A DNA stretch of 64,000 bases from Rothia mucilaginosa (GCF_001548235.1 NZ_AP014938.1:496001-560000); one strand, 5' to 3'; counted from the stretch's first letter, positions 1 through 8,801 are shown. A program made the numbers and translations. The notes: generated from the sequence alone by a model not told the origin.

Positions 1-1127
1 CGTGGGATTCTGTGCAGGATACCGGTAGTGTTCGCTACCAGATTCTGCGTGATGACCGAGTCATCGCTAGCACTTCGGATACGAAGTTCGAGATTGACCA
101 CACCGACAACGCACGTTACTTTGTGCGTGCTGTGGACAGCTCGGATAACTACTCTGCGTCCACTCCGGTCCAGGTAGCTCCGGTTCGCCCGACTCCTACC
201 CCCACGGAGACCGCGACCGAGACTCCTACCGCTACTGCTGACCCCACGGCAAGTGCTGATCCGACCGCGAGCGCTGATCCCAGTGCTTCGGCAAGCGCTA
301 CCCCGAGTGCAGAAGCGACTACTGAGGTACCGAAGGAAGAGAACCCGAAGCCTGCCGATCCCAAGCCTGAGGATCCGAAGGACGAGGCTGCTAAGGATCA
401 GATTGTTCTGCCCTACGCGTCCGAGTGGAAGTACATGGTCTCCAGCAAGGCTCCTAACCGTAAGTACGGTTGGAAGTACAACTTCCGCTTCTCCCTGGAA
501 GATATCGCGCAGGAAGCATGGCAGACCGGCAAGACCCCGATTGGTGTCGGCACCGGTAACCTCAACACCTCCGTTAAGGTTCCGCTTCTGCGTACCCACC
601 CCAATATCTACGCCTACACCACCATCCAGCTCACTCGTGAGCAGGCAAGCCGCGACCTGGTGCTGACCACCTACGCGGATGACGCTATTGCGGTGGGTGT
701 CAACGGTGAAGAGGTTGGTCGTTCCAACTTCGACACCCGTGGAAGGCTGTGGAATAGCGCGATTGCATCGAGCTCGATTGATACCGCTACGGCTCAGAAG
801 ACTCCTGTGACCTTCACCGTTCCGGCTTCTCAGCTGAAGGCTGGTGAGAACCTCATCGCTGTTGAGGTTCACCCGGGCATTAGCCGACGTAACGTTCGCC
901 CGAATGTGAGTTTCGATTTGCAGGCTACCTCCAAGGCACCGGTTGCTGAGCAGCCCACTGAGAAGGAAGCTGACAAGGAGGCGGAAGCTCCCGCCGCAAA
1001 CGAGGCTGAGCAGCCCGTGGTCGACAACGCGAACAATGTGAACAACGCTGCCGCTGAGCAGGGCGAGCGACGCATTGTCAATAACGGAGTCGGAACCCGT
1101 GTTCCGATGTGGTCCCGAAGGAACTAA
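1..1127 (+). CDS. Secreted fibronectin-III / galactose-binding-like protein, 5' truncated by window edge
   Basis: The open frame enters from the left edge (first full codon at base 3), so only the C-terminal ~374 residues are visible. They begin with the end of a fibronectin type III-like module (WDSV..G..RYQILRDD pattern). A Pro/Thr/Ser/Ala linker of about 80 residues follows, with three ADPTAS-like repeats, then an acidic/lysine PKPEDPK stretch. Next comes a domain of about 170 residues resembling galactose-binding-like modules of secreted phosphoesterases and glycoside hydrolases (W.Y......W, YADDAIAVGVNGEEVGRSN). The tail is acidic and Asn-rich, with no LPXTG motif or transmembrane anchor. 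The protein is probably secreted; the upstream catalytic part, possibly a metallophosphoesterase, is outside the window. The Thr/Ser-rich linker is a plausible O-mannosylation substrate. Function is inferred from domains only. Confidence 0.8.
   Translation, partial: WDSVQDTGSVRYQILRDDRVIASTSDTKFEIDHTDNARYFVRAVDSSDNYSASTPVQVAPVRPTPTPTETATETPTATADPTASADPTASADPSASASATPSAEATTEVPKEENPKPADPKPEDPKDEAAKDQIVLPYASEWKYMVSSKAPNRKYGWKYNFRFSLEDIAQEAWQTGKTPIGVGTGNLNTSVKVPLLRTHPNIYAYTTIQLTREQASRDLVLTTYADDAIAVGVNGEEVGRSNFDTRGRLWNSAIASSSIDTATAQKTPVTFTVPASQLKAGENLIAVEVHPGISRRNVRPNVSFDLQATSKAPVAEQPTEKEADKEAEAPAANEAEQPVVDNANNVNNAAAEQGERRIVNNGVGTRVPMWSRRN
237..290 (+). repeat. Three 18-nt in-frame tandem repeats (linker)
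   Basis: Three consecutive 18-base units encode Ala-Asp-Pro-Thr/Ser-Ala-Ser in the Pro/Thr linker of the truncated secreted protein. The units differ mainly at synonymous positions, so they are diverged and not a fresh expansion. Confidence 0.75.
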
Positions 1128-1148
1128 TACCTTTTAGACAATCTCGCT

Positions 1149-1194
1149 AAATGGGGTTTGATTTTCTGAAATTTCAGGAAATCAAACCCCATTT
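1149..1194 (+). terminator. Long hairpin terminator after the secreted-protein gene
   Basis: A nearly perfect inverted repeat starts 21 bases after the stop codon. The 16-base arms at 1149-1164 and 1179-1194 are exact, and pairing continues inwards through one G-T pair. There is no long T-run, but the stem is strong. Confidence 0.8.
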
Positions 1195-1604
1195 GCGTGT
1201 TCTGCTCGCTTTTCTGTGTTTTTTTGCATCATTAATTCCGGTTATTTGCAGTTCTGTTATGTGCATCTCTGTACAATGTTCAGAAATGTTTTCTAAATCC
1301 AGAATTCACAGGGACAAAGCGTCGATAACCCCCGTCTAACACCGCACCGAACCTACCCGAAGGATCCCGCAAATCTGCACCAAAGCGCATTGTCAGAGGC
1401 TTTTTACGACACAATTGTTGACCCTGACCACACGCCCCCTATTGCACTTCATCTCGTTGTAAAATATCTATATAGTGGTGTATGTGAAAAAGGGACCAAC
1501 CACCTCTTTTTTCGCGTGCGAGACTTCCGGACTTTCTCGCAGCCACCCCGAAAGGGAGTAATTCACTCTCCTTCACTCCTCTCACCGATTCAAAAGGAAT
1601 GTGC
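1195..1604. other. Intergenic region upstream of the first glycan operon
   Basis: About 400 bases without a convincing gene. The right part is AT-rich and should hold the promoter of the plus-strand operon beginning at 1605. A TTGACC at 1418 and TA-rich boxes around 1460-1475 are visible, but I cannot assign a promoter securely. The last 50 bases before the ribosome binding site are rich in CACTC motifs. Confidence 0.45.
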
Positions 1605-2393
1605 ATGTCCACCTCTGAGGCACCTCACGCCCCGAACTCCGCACCCGCATCGGGATTTTCTGCGAAGTTTTCCCGCACCCTGCGCTCTCTTGAAGCAGCG
1701 CAGAAGCCCGGCATTGGCGTTCCCGCCTACACCCGCTGGGTCAACCGCCGAGTAGCACGCTACTTCGCCGCGGCAGCTGTCGCTCTGGGCATTACCCCCA
1801 ACGGCGTCACCGCAATTTCCGCTGCATGTTCCGTTGCAGGCCTCATCGTTCTGATTACCTGCCCGCCCAGCATTGGTGTAGGTATCTGCGTTGCCCTGCT
1901 TTTCGCTCTCGGTTACGGCCTGGACTCCGCTGACGGCCAGGTTGCTCGCGTAACCGGCGCATCCTCCCCCGCCGGTGAGTGGCTCGACCACGTGGTCGAC
2001 TCCATCCGTGTGCCCTCCGTGCACATGGCAACTCTGCTCTCCTTCCTGCTGTACCCTGCGCACTACTCCTTTACCGGTTCCAACGCATTCAACGGCTGGA
2101 TCATTGCGATGCCCATGATTTTCACCGCGCTGACCGCCGGTCACTTCATGAGCCAGATTCTGGCTGAGCAGCTGCGCAACAACCGCAAGACCGCCGCTCC
2201 CCCGACCGGTGGTCCCCTGCGCTCCTTCATTAACCTACACATGGACGCTGGCACCCTCTGCTGGATTTACATTTTCCTTGGCTTCGGCCCCGTATTCGTC
2301 ATCGTCTACGCACTGCTTCTGCTGGCTAATGCCGCAACCGTCCTGCTGTCCATGCGTCGCAAGTACGTTAGCCTCGCGACCCCCGCTGAGTAA
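1605..2393 (+). CDS. CDP-alcohol phosphotransferase family membrane protein
   Basis: This 262-residue polytopic membrane protein carries the complete CDP-alcohol phosphotransferase signature: D107, D110, G111, A114, R115, G124, D128 and D132 in the D-x2-DG-x2-AR-x8-G-x3-D-x3-D spacing. Such enzymes move a phosphoalcohol from a CDP-alcohol to an acceptor using divalent metals held by the aspartates. The family normally makes phospholipids, but inside a glycan operon it may decorate or prime a glycan or lipid with a phosphopolyol. I chose ATG 1605 over the in-frame ATG at 1599 because AAAGGA at 1593-1598 is then 6 bases away. It is first in a plus-strand run with a GT2, a polymerase and a flippase. 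The acceptor and alcohol are unknown. Confidence 0.85.
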   Translation: MSTSEAPHAPNSAPASGFSAKFSRTLRSLEAAQKPGIGVPAYTRWVNRRVARYFAAAAVALGITPNGVTAISAACSVAGLIVLITCPPSIGVGICVALLFALGYGLDSADGQVARVTGASSPAGEWLDHVVDSIRVPSVHMATLLSFLLYPAHYSFTGSNAFNGWIIAMPMIFTALTAGHFMSQILAEQLRNNRKTAAPPTGGPLRSFINLHMDAGTLCWIYIFLGFGPVFVIVYALLLLANAATVLLSMRRKYVSLATPAE

Positions 2394-2404
2394 GGAGAAT
2401 CCCA

Positions 2405-3355
2405 ATGATGCACTTCACCTTTCGCAACCCTGCTGTTTCCGCCGTTATCGCGACCAACGGCAAGCGCCCCGAACTGCTTCGCGTGGCTGTCCGTTCCATC
2501 CTTGAGCAGAGCTACCGCGGCTTCGTTGAAGTCGTTGTCGTCTTTGACCGTGTTGAGCCCGACCGCCTCGAGGACATTGAGGTCGGCGAAAACCGTGCTC
2601 TGAAGATTGTCTCCAACACCCGCTCCGGCGGTCTGGCTGGCGGCCGCAACAGCGGCATCATCGCCTCCAGCGGTGAGATGATTGGCTTCTGCGATGACGA
2701 CGACTACTGGATGCCCTCCAAGCTCACCCAGCAGGTCGCTCTCTGGCGCGAAAACCCCGAAGCAGCCGCTATCTCTTCGGGTATTACCGTCCGCTCCGGC
2801 GGCCAGGACATCGTGCGCCTGGCGCCCGAGCGCGCAACCTTCGCAGACTTCCTGCGTTCGCGCATTACCGAAATTCACCCCTCCGCCATGCTGTACTCCC
2901 GCGAGGATCTGCTCGGCGTTGACGGTAAGCCCGCCCGCATCGGCCTGGTCGATGAGGAGCTGCCCGCCGCCTACGGTGAAGACTACGACCTGCTGCTGCG
3001 CGCAACCCGCCACGGCGATGTGCTGAGCGTACCCGAGCCGCTGATTCTGGTGCTCTGGGACCGCCCCTCCTTCTTCTCCGGCAAGTGGCAGTCCATGGTT
3101 GACGGCCTCAGCTACATTCTGCGTAAGTTCCCCGAATTTGAGCAGGATCCCAAGGGTCTGGCGCGTATTGCCGGTCAGATTGCATACGCGCAGGCGTCCC
3201 TGGGCAACAACAAGGAGGCGCGTGCCTACGCTCGCGCTGCTCTGCGCCGCGATCCCAAGCAGCTTCGTGCGTGGGCGGCGTATGTTGTGTCCACCGGCGT
3301 TATTAAGCCCGCTACTCTTCTTGATCTCGTCCAGAAGACCGGTCGAGGTCTCTAA
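2405..3355 (+). CDS. Glycosyltransferase family 2
   Basis: A 316-residue cytoplasmic GT-A glycosyltransferase. It opens with a Rossmann-like strand (VSAVIATNGKRPELLRVAV), has the GGLAGGRNSGI segment typical of family 2, and carries an acidic metal/nucleotide-sugar site at residues 97-100 (FCDDDDYW). A second acidic region (GEDYDLLLR) matches the catalytic-base area. The C-terminal ~80 residues look like a short helical-repeat tail (NNKEARAYARAAL). An AAGGAG lies 7 bases upstream of the ATG. It follows the CDP-alcohol phosphotransferase by 11 bases, so the two are probably co-transcribed. Donor sugar and acceptor cannot be read from sequence. Confidence 0.88.
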   Translation: MMHFTFRNPAVSAVIATNGKRPELLRVAVRSILEQSYRGFVEVVVVFDRVEPDRLEDIEVGENRALKIVSNTRSGGLAGGRNSGIIASSGEMIGFCDDDDYWMPSKLTQQVALWRENPEAAAISSGITVRSGGQDIVRLAPERATFADFLRSRITEIHPSAMLYSREDLLGVDGKPARIGLVDEELPAAYGEDYDLLLRATRHGDVLSVPEPLILVLWDRPSFFSGKWQSMVDGLSYILRKFPEFEQDPKGLARIAGQIAYAQASLGNNKEARAYARAALRRDPKQLRAWAAYVVSTGVIKPATLLDLVQKTGRGL

Positions 3356-3372
3356 CCAGGTATCGCACAGAC

Positions 3373-4728
3373 ATGGTTTCCTCTTCCATTCTTTCTCCTC
3401 CGGGCACTTCGCCTGTGGCACTAAAGGATTCCGCCGGATTGGATAGTACTCCGCCCAGCGGTATTCTGCGTGCCCGCGCGCGCAACCGTCCGGTATCTAC
3501 GGCGCAGAAGAAGCTCCCCGCCTGGCCTCTGCTGGCGTTGCTGTACGGCTTCCCGGCGCTGTGGGCTTTGGGTGTGCTTCAGATTGCGCCGCTGGTACTG
3601 GCAGCGATTATGCTTTTTTACCTCATTATTCGAGGTAATGTGCGCGTGCCCGGTTCTCTGTGGGTGTGGGGTGCATTCTGCGTGTGGGTTGTTGTTGCGG
3701 CCCTTGCGCTGACCCGTTCGACTGACATTATTGGTTGGGGTCTGCGCTTTGTAAATATTCTCAGTGCCGGCATTTACGCCCTGTACTACTACAATGCGCG
3801 CTCCTCTATTAGCGTCAATAGGCTGCTGGGCGGTCTGGCGACTCTGTGGGTGACCCTCATTGTTCTGGGTTACGGTGGTGTTCTTTTCCCCGAGTTCCGT
3901 CTGCGTACTCCGATGAGCTTCATCATGCCTGCTGGTTTTATGCAGAACCCGCTGGTGCGCGACTACATGCTTCCTCCCCTGGCTGAGGTTCAGCGTCCTT
4001 GGGGTGCTCCCGAGGCGTATATTCGACCCTCCGCGCCGTTCCCCTACGCGAATAGTTGGGGTCTGGCGTACACCCTGCTCACCCCGGTAATGCTGGCGTG
4101 CTTACTTCGCCTGCGTTCCATCTGGCTGCGTATTGCGTTGCTGATCGGTATGGCGCTTTCTACCGTGCCGGCAATTGCGACCAGTAACCGCGGCATGTTC
4201 ATTGGTCTAGGTATCAGCGCAGCGTACGTACTGTTGCGTCAGTTCCTTGCGGCTAATTGGCGTGCTGTGGGTATGGGTATTGCGGCGATTGCGGCTGTGG
4301 TTGTGGCGCTCTTTGCGTCGGGCACCGTGGATAACATTCTGGGTCGTCAGGACTACTCGGACTCCACCGGTGGCCGTGCGGCACTCTACCGCGCCACCTG
4401 GAAGGCAACCTTGGAGTCCCCGATTATCGGTTACGGCACTCCGCGTATGGAACCGAGCATTGGCGTGTCAATGGGTACCCAGGGGTACCTGTGGACTCTG
4501 ATGTTCTGCTTCGGCTTCGTGGGTCTGGCGCTGTTCGCGCTCTTCATGGTGTGCACTGTGGCAAGCGGCGCGCGCGTGAAGACCACCTCCGGGTACTGGC
4601 TACATAGCGTGCCGGTCGCGTGCTGTGTTGTCTTCATCTTCTACAGCTTCGATATTGCTCAGCTGACCATTCTGATGCTCGCGTCGATGGCGTGTATCCG
4701 TTCCATTCGGGATGGTGAGGGGCTATGA
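3373..4728 (+). CDS. Wzy/O-antigen-ligase-like membrane protein
   Basis: A 451-residue protein with a soluble N terminus of about 50 residues and roughly ten hydrophobic helices. A long extracytoplasmic loop in the middle and a GGRAALYRATWK....PIIGYGTP segment near residue 340 match the Wzy/WaaL (O-antigen polymerase or ligase) superfamily. It probably polymerises or transfers undecaprenyl-linked repeat units on the outer face of the membrane. Its stop overlaps the start of the flippase gene by four bases (ATGA, 4725-4728), implying translational coupling. The same window holds a second protein of this superfamily (25129-26460). Polymerase cannot be told from ligase by sequence alone. Confidence 0.82.
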   Translation: MVSSSILSPPGTSPVALKDSAGLDSTPPSGILRARARNRPVSTAQKKLPAWPLLALLYGFPALWALGVLQIAPLVLAAIMLFYLIIRGNVRVPGSLWVWGAFCVWVVVAALALTRSTDIIGWGLRFVNILSAGIYALYYYNARSSISVNRLLGGLATLWVTLIVLGYGGVLFPEFRLRTPMSFIMPAGFMQNPLVRDYMLPPLAEVQRPWGAPEAYIRPSAPFPYANSWGLAYTLLTPVMLACLLRLRSIWLRIALLIGMALSTVPAIATSNRGMFIGLGISAAYVLLRQFLAANWRAVGMGIAAIAAVVVALFASGTVDNILGRQDYSDSTGGRAALYRATWKATLESPIIGYGTPRMEPSIGVSMGTQGYLWTLMFCFGFVGLALFALFMVCTVASGARVKTTSGYWLHSVPVACCVVFIFYSFDIAQLTILMLASMACIRSIRDGEGL

Positions 4729-6719
4729 CGAAGAACCAGTCCCCCCGTGGTTTAGAGACCACTGCGGTTTCAGCTTTCGATGATGCCTACTCGACGGGCG
4801 GTCACCCTAGCCGCCGTGCACGCCTGCGTGAGAGCGGCGAGTATGTGGAGCAGGCCGACTCACTGGCAGAGTCTTCTGCCGATGAGTTTGCTCCGACGGT
4901 GGACGATATCCGTTCCGGTCGTTTTCCTGCGACCACGGCACTGTCGATTGTGCCTCCGGCTCAGGGCTTTGCATCCGAGGAGTCGTTGCCCGAGTCTTTG
5001 GAAGCGGGTTCTTCGGAGTCAGGTTCTTTGGCTACAGGTTCCTCAGCGGCGAACGCTAGCGCTGTGGCGGGTGCTCATCTGCCCGGTTCCCGGCGGATAG
5101 CCCCGGCTACTGCTGAGTCTGTAGAAAAGGTGCAGGAAGAAAAGACTCCGAATGAGAAGGCTAAGCCTTCCGCATCAGGTGCTCAGGCTGATAGCGCATC
5201 CGCGAAGAGCGCGCCGGTTAAGAAAGCTCCCGGAAAGGGTAAGCAGCCCAGCCTCGCGAAGAGCGGCTCTCTTGCTTCTCTGTGCGTGATGTACGGTGCG
5301 GGTATCGCGTTCGTGACCACGATGGTGGTGTCGAACGGTATTGGTGCTGAGGGTTCGGGCGAGTTTTTCCGTCTGATGGCGTTGTTCGCGATTGCGATTT
5401 CGCTGGTGACTTTCGGTGCGGATACGGGCTTGGTTCGTACGATGAGTGCTCAGCGTGCGCTGGGTCGTTACGGTGTGCTTCCGCAGCTGATCCGTTACGG
5501 TCTAATTCCTTCGCTGGTGACTTCGGTGCTTCTGGTGGTGGGTGTGTACACCTACACCGAGATTGTGCCGATGGCTCCCGAGTATCAGGCGGCAATGCGT
5601 GTCAGTTCGGCTTTCGTGCTGATAGCGGCGCTGATGACGGTGTTCTTCGGCGCTCTGCGTGGCCTGCATCGTGTGGTGACTTTTACGGTTCTGCAGAATG
5701 TTCTGCTTCCTACTCTGCGTTTTGCGGCGGTGGGTTTGGTGGTTCTTTTCTCGGGTCAGCTCATGGATTTGGTGTACGCCTGGACCGTCCCGGTGGCGAT
5801 TACTGCGGTGGTTGCCCTGTGGCTTTTGGAGCGGGCGTTCCCTTCCGAGGAGCATGTGGCGGTTCTTCCTTCTGAGGATTCTCCGGCTGAGACGTTCCGT
5901 TCGTTCTGGGGTTTCAGCTCTGCACGCGGTGTCGCTACCATTGTGGAAACCATCCTGGAGTGGATTGACGTGCTGGTGGTGACGGCGTTCTTGGGTGCCG
6001 CTGCTGGTGGTATCTATGGTGCTGTGAACCGTTGTGTTCGTGTGGGCACCATGATTGAACACACCGGCCGCGTGGTGACCGGCCCGTCGATTAGTGCGGC
6101 GCTGGCGACTCGTCAGCTGGATCGTGCTCGAGATATTTTCCTTTCGACCACTCGCGTGTTGACTGCGTTGTCTTGGCCGTTCTACCTCTCCCTCGCGTTC
6201 TTTGGTCCGACTCTTTTGGGCTTCTTTGGTAAGGGCTTTGAGGCTGGCGCCGGTATTCTCTGGGTGATTTGCCCGGCGGCGATGCTGTCGATGAGTGCCG
6301 GTGGCGTGCAGTCTGTTCTGCTGATGAGCGGTAAGAGCCGCTGGCAACTGTTGAACAAGCTCTCCTCCCTGGTGGTGGCTGTGACTTTGAACTTCACCTT
6401 GGTTCCGGTATGGGGCCTGTACGGTGCGGTGACGGCTTGGGCTTCTGCTCTGCTGATTGACACCTTCCTTGCGAGCTACCAGGTGTTCCGCCTCGTCGGT
6501 ATTCGCGCTTCGGCCCGTGAGATGGCTCCTTCGCTCTTCTTGGGCGCGGCTGTTCCGACAGCGTGTGCTCTGGTGTCTTTGACTTTCTTGGGTCAGAGCG
6601 TTCTGGGCGTTATCGTGTACGTGGTGCTACTCGTTCCGGTGTACGGTGTGGTACTGTACCGCTTCCGCAAGGCGCTGGGTATTGAGCGTTTCCTCTCCGC
6701 CCGCCGCGCGAAGACTTAA
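4725..6719 (+). CDS. Wzx-like polysaccharide flippase with long disordered N terminus
   Basis: A 664-residue protein of which roughly residues 185-660 form a 12-14-helix MATE/Wzx-type flippase, expected to move undecaprenyl-linked oligosaccharides across the membrane. The first ~180 residues are unusual for the family: low-complexity, Ser/Ala/Glu-rich, ending in a basic KKAPGKGKQ stretch just before the first helix, and predicted cytoplasmic and disordered. The ATG overlaps the stop of the polymerase-like gene. No in-frame internal start with a good ribosome binding site was evident near the first helix, so the extension is probably real. It is the only flippase visible in the window. Confidence 0.85.
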   Translation: MTKNQSPRGLETTAVSAFDDAYSTGGHPSRRARLRESGEYVEQADSLAESSADEFAPTVDDIRSGRFPATTALSIVPPAQGFASEESLPESLEAGSSESGSLATGSSAANASAVAGAHLPGSRRIAPATAESVEKVQEEKTPNEKAKPSASGAQADSASAKSAPVKKAPGKGKQPSLAKSGSLASLCVMYGAGIAFVTTMVVSNGIGAEGSGEFFRLMALFAIAISLVTFGADTGLVRTMSAQRALGRYGVLPQLIRYGLIPSLVTSVLLVVGVYTYTEIVPMAPEYQAAMRVSSAFVLIAALMTVFFGALRGLHRVVTFTVLQNVLLPTLRFAAVGLVVLFSGQLMDLVYAWTVPVAITAVVALWLLERAFPSEEHVAVLPSEDSPAETFRSFWGFSSARGVATIVETILEWIDVLVVTAFLGAAAGGIYGAVNRCVRVGTMIEHTGRVVTGPSISAALATRQLDRARDIFLSTTRVLTALSWPFYLSLAFFGPTLLGFFGKGFEAGAGILWVICPAAMLSMSAGGVQSVLLMSGKSRWQLLNKLSSLVVAVTLNFTLVPVWGLYGAVTAWASALLIDTFLASYQVFRLVGIRASAREMAPSLFLGAAVPTACALVSLTFLGQSVLGVIVYVVLLVPVYGVVLYRFRKALGIERFLSARRAKT

Positions 6720-6787
6720 AAGCCTTCCGCTTCTTCTACGTTTTCTCCGATATTTAGTGTCCGTTTCTCTTCCTCTAGGATGTCCTC

Positions 6788-8020
6788 ATGGATAACACCT
6801 CTCATACCTCCTCGGTTACCCTTGGCAGCCAGGTACGTCGCATTTTCCGACACCGTCTGCTAATTCTGCTGTCGGTCGTGGTTTTTGCTGTGGCGGGTGC
6901 CGCTTACGGCTACATGACCAATAGCAAGTACACTTCTAAGGCTTCGCTGGTTGTTTACCCGCTGGTGGTTGATCCCGCCGGTACCGGTAGCGCTAACTCC
7001 GCGAAGGTGGATATTGCTACCGAGTCTCGCGTTGCTTCCTCTCGTGAGGTTGCGCAGAACGCGGCTAAGGCTCTGATTGCTAATGGCGATACCCTCTCTG
7101 AGGCTCAGCTGACCAGCCGTCTGATGAACTCCGTCAAAGTGACCGGCACCTCCCAGACTGCTGTTCTGGATATTGAGGTGACCCGCCCCAACGGCACGGA
7201 GGCTGCACGTTACGCTAACGCTATGGCAAACGCGTACCTGCAGGTTCGTTCCGAGGCTCTGAAGAGCAGCGTTGATTCTGCTCTGCACCAGATTGATGAG
7301 CAGATTTCTGCCCTCGAGGGTGATAACAACCGTGCGGCTCTGCTTTCTCAGCTACAGGAGCGTCGCGCCCAGATTCAGCTGACTTCCACCACCGGTGGCC
7401 GCGTGATGAGCGAGGCTCAGGTTCCGGCTTCTTCCTCGGCGCTTGGCCCGGTGAAGATGGCTGTTGTTGGTGCTGTTGCCGGTCTGCTGATTGGTGCTGT
7501 ACTGGCTTACGGTCGTGACCGCACCATGCGTCACGTTGGTTACGCTGACCGTCTGGAAGATGCTGGTATCCCGGTTCACGAGCTGGGTTCCTCGTCTGAG
7601 GCGAATGACGCCTTCATGCTGCTGCGCACCATTGGCGCTCCCGATGGCGATGTGAAGAGTGCTGGCGCATCCGGTATTGTCATTCTGCCCGGTACTGACC
7701 GCGGCGTTGAGCACCTGTACCAGATGTTGCAGCGCGTTCTGCCCACCGAGTACGCACGTTTCACCGACTACGCTTCGGTCCGTGACGCTCTGACCCGCCA
7801 CACTCCCGAGTCGCTGGTTGAGAAGAGCGAGACTCCTCTGGTAATTAGCCTGAGCACCGCTACTCCCCTGTCGACCCAGCTGCGCTTCGTTCAGGCCGGC
7901 GGCGTGGCTCTGGTTCCGGTGACTGCGGCTACTTCTCTGCAACAGGTTCGTGAGCTTTTCGCGCAGCTGGATCAGCTTGAGGGTGTGAACGCTCTGGCTG
8001 TTTTCCTGGACCGCGAATAA
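6788..8020 (+). CDS. Wzz-like chain-length protein with apparently degenerate kinase-like C terminus
   Basis: A 410-residue protein with two membrane helices (about residues 22-44 and 223-243) bracketing an extracytoplasmic Wzz domain, as in capsule chain-length/co-polymerase proteins. The last ~165 residues are cytoplasmic. By eye their strand pattern (SGIVILPGTDRG..., TPLVISLST..., GGVALVPVTAAT, VNALAVFLDR) parallels a bacterial tyrosine kinase, but Walker A, A' and B residues and a C-terminal tyrosine cluster are missing. It may be a regulatory pseudokinase partner of the intact kinase at 18797-20269. It lies 68 bases after the flippase without a hairpin between them, so co-transcription is likely. 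Confidence 0.75.
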   Translation: MDNTSHTSSVTLGSQVRRIFRHRLLILLSVVVFAVAGAAYGYMTNSKYTSKASLVVYPLVVDPAGTGSANSAKVDIATESRVASSREVAQNAAKALIANGDTLSEAQLTSRLMNSVKVTGTSQTAVLDIEVTRPNGTEAARYANAMANAYLQVRSEALKSSVDSALHQIDEQISALEGDNNRAALLSQLQERRAQIQLTSTTGGRVMSEAQVPASSSALGPVKMAVVGAVAGLLIGAVLAYGRDRTMRHVGYADRLEDAGIPVHELGSSSEANDAFMLLRTIGAPDGDVKSAGASGIVILPGTDRGVEHLYQMLQRVLPTEYARFTDYASVRDALTRHTPESLVEKSETPLVISLSTATPLSTQLRFVQAGGVALVPVTAATSLQQVRELFAQLDQLEGVNALAVFLDRE

Positions 8021-8126
8021 GCTAGGCCGGGAGTAAACTGGACCGCGCATCATCGGGGTCTACTGATGGATACCTCGCCTCTGTGCGGGTTCGTCCTTCG
8101 TCCTTGAGTGTAGGGTCGGTAACGCC

Positions 8127-8182
8127 TGTTGAGGCGGATCTGTTGTAGCAGGTCTGTTGATGCAGATCTATTGATGCAGGCG
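8127..8182. repeat. Four tandem 14-bp degenerate repeats inside inverted arms
   Basis: Four contiguous 14-base units start at 8127, 8141, 8155 and 8169, with consensus TGTTGATGCAGATC and a few substitutions each. The block is embraced by an inverted pair, AACGCCTG at 8121-8128 and CAGGCGTT at 8176-8183. It lies in the 235-base gap before the ALG14-like gene. It could be an operator or a structured leader; no function is demonstrated. Confidence 0.7.
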
Positions 8183-8255
8183 TTGCCGGGCCCGACGGCT
8201 CACCCTTATCTTCTCTTCTTATTTTTCTCTTGTATTGGGGCTTTAGGAGAACACT

Positions 8256-8738
8256 ATGACTGAGGCAACTTCCTCTCAGGCACCGAAGAAGAAGCTTCTG
8301 CTGGTTTCTAGCAGTGGCGGACACTTGAAGCATCTGACGGCTACTTCTGCTGCGTGGCAGGATTATGACCGCGTGTGGGTTAGCTTTAAGCAGCCCGATG
8401 TTGAATCTTCTCTGGCTGATGAGAAGACCTATTGGGCTTATTACCCGACCACTCGAAATATTAAGAACGCTATTCGTAATCTGTTCTTGGCATTTCGTAT
8501 TTTTCCGAAGGAACGTCCGGATGCGGTTGTTTCTGCCGGTGCCGGTGTTGCCGTTCCTTTCTTTGTGGCGGCTAAACTCTTTGGCGTAAAGACTCTTTAT
8601 ATTGAGTGTTTTGACCGCCCAACTCTGCCGACGATGACCGGCAAGATGCTGTACACCTTTGCTGATCGAATTATTGTTCAGAGCGAGGAACAGCAGGAGA
8701 ATTTCCCTGATTCTCGTGTGATTCATCCCATTTTCTAA
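8256..8738 (+). CDS. ALG14/PssD-like glycosyltransferase subunit
   Basis: A 160-residue protein with the N-terminal nucleotide-fold signature of the ALG14/PssD family (LLLVSSSGGHLKHL at residues 9-22) and the SAGAGVAVPFF membrane-association segment. This half-enzyme anchors and completes a two-part GT-B glycosyltransferase whose donor-binding half is an ALG13/PssE protein. The matching half is encoded next at 9016. In eukaryotes the pair adds the second GlcNAc to dolichol; in bacterial clusters it adds a sugar, often glucuronate or GlcNAc, to an undecaprenyl-linked glycan. The ribosome binding site (AGGAGA) is well placed. A strong hairpin separates it from its presumed partner, which is odd for obligate partners. 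Confidence 0.85.
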   Translation: MTEATSSQAPKKKLLLVSSSGGHLKHLTATSAAWQDYDRVWVSFKQPDVESSLADEKTYWAYYPTTRNIKNAIRNLFLAFRIFPKERPDAVVSAGAGVAVPFFVAAKLFGVKTLYIECFDRPTLPTMTGKMLYTFADRIIVQSEEQQENFPDSRVIHPIF

Positions 8739-8750
8739 GAGTGATGAATT

Positions 8751-8801
8751 TATCCTGAAAATAGCGTCCTCGCGTGTGCTGAGGGCATTATTTTCAGGGT
8801 A
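8751..8801 (+). terminator. Hairpin after the ALG14-like gene
   Basis: Arms of about 20 bases (8751-8771 and 8781-8801, one mismatch and two G-T pairs) lie 12 bases after the stop codon and before the ALG13-like gene. AT-rich sequence follows. Confidence 0.75.

Noticed and set aside
1390-1755. Open frame of 121 codons on the plus strand before the CDP-alcohol gene
   Set aside because: It overlaps the ribosome binding site and first 150 bases of the well-supported gene, has a Pro/Leu/His-rich translation and no family match.
8127-8182. CRISPR array
   Set aside because: The four 14-bp units are contiguous with no spacers, and no cas gene is in the window.
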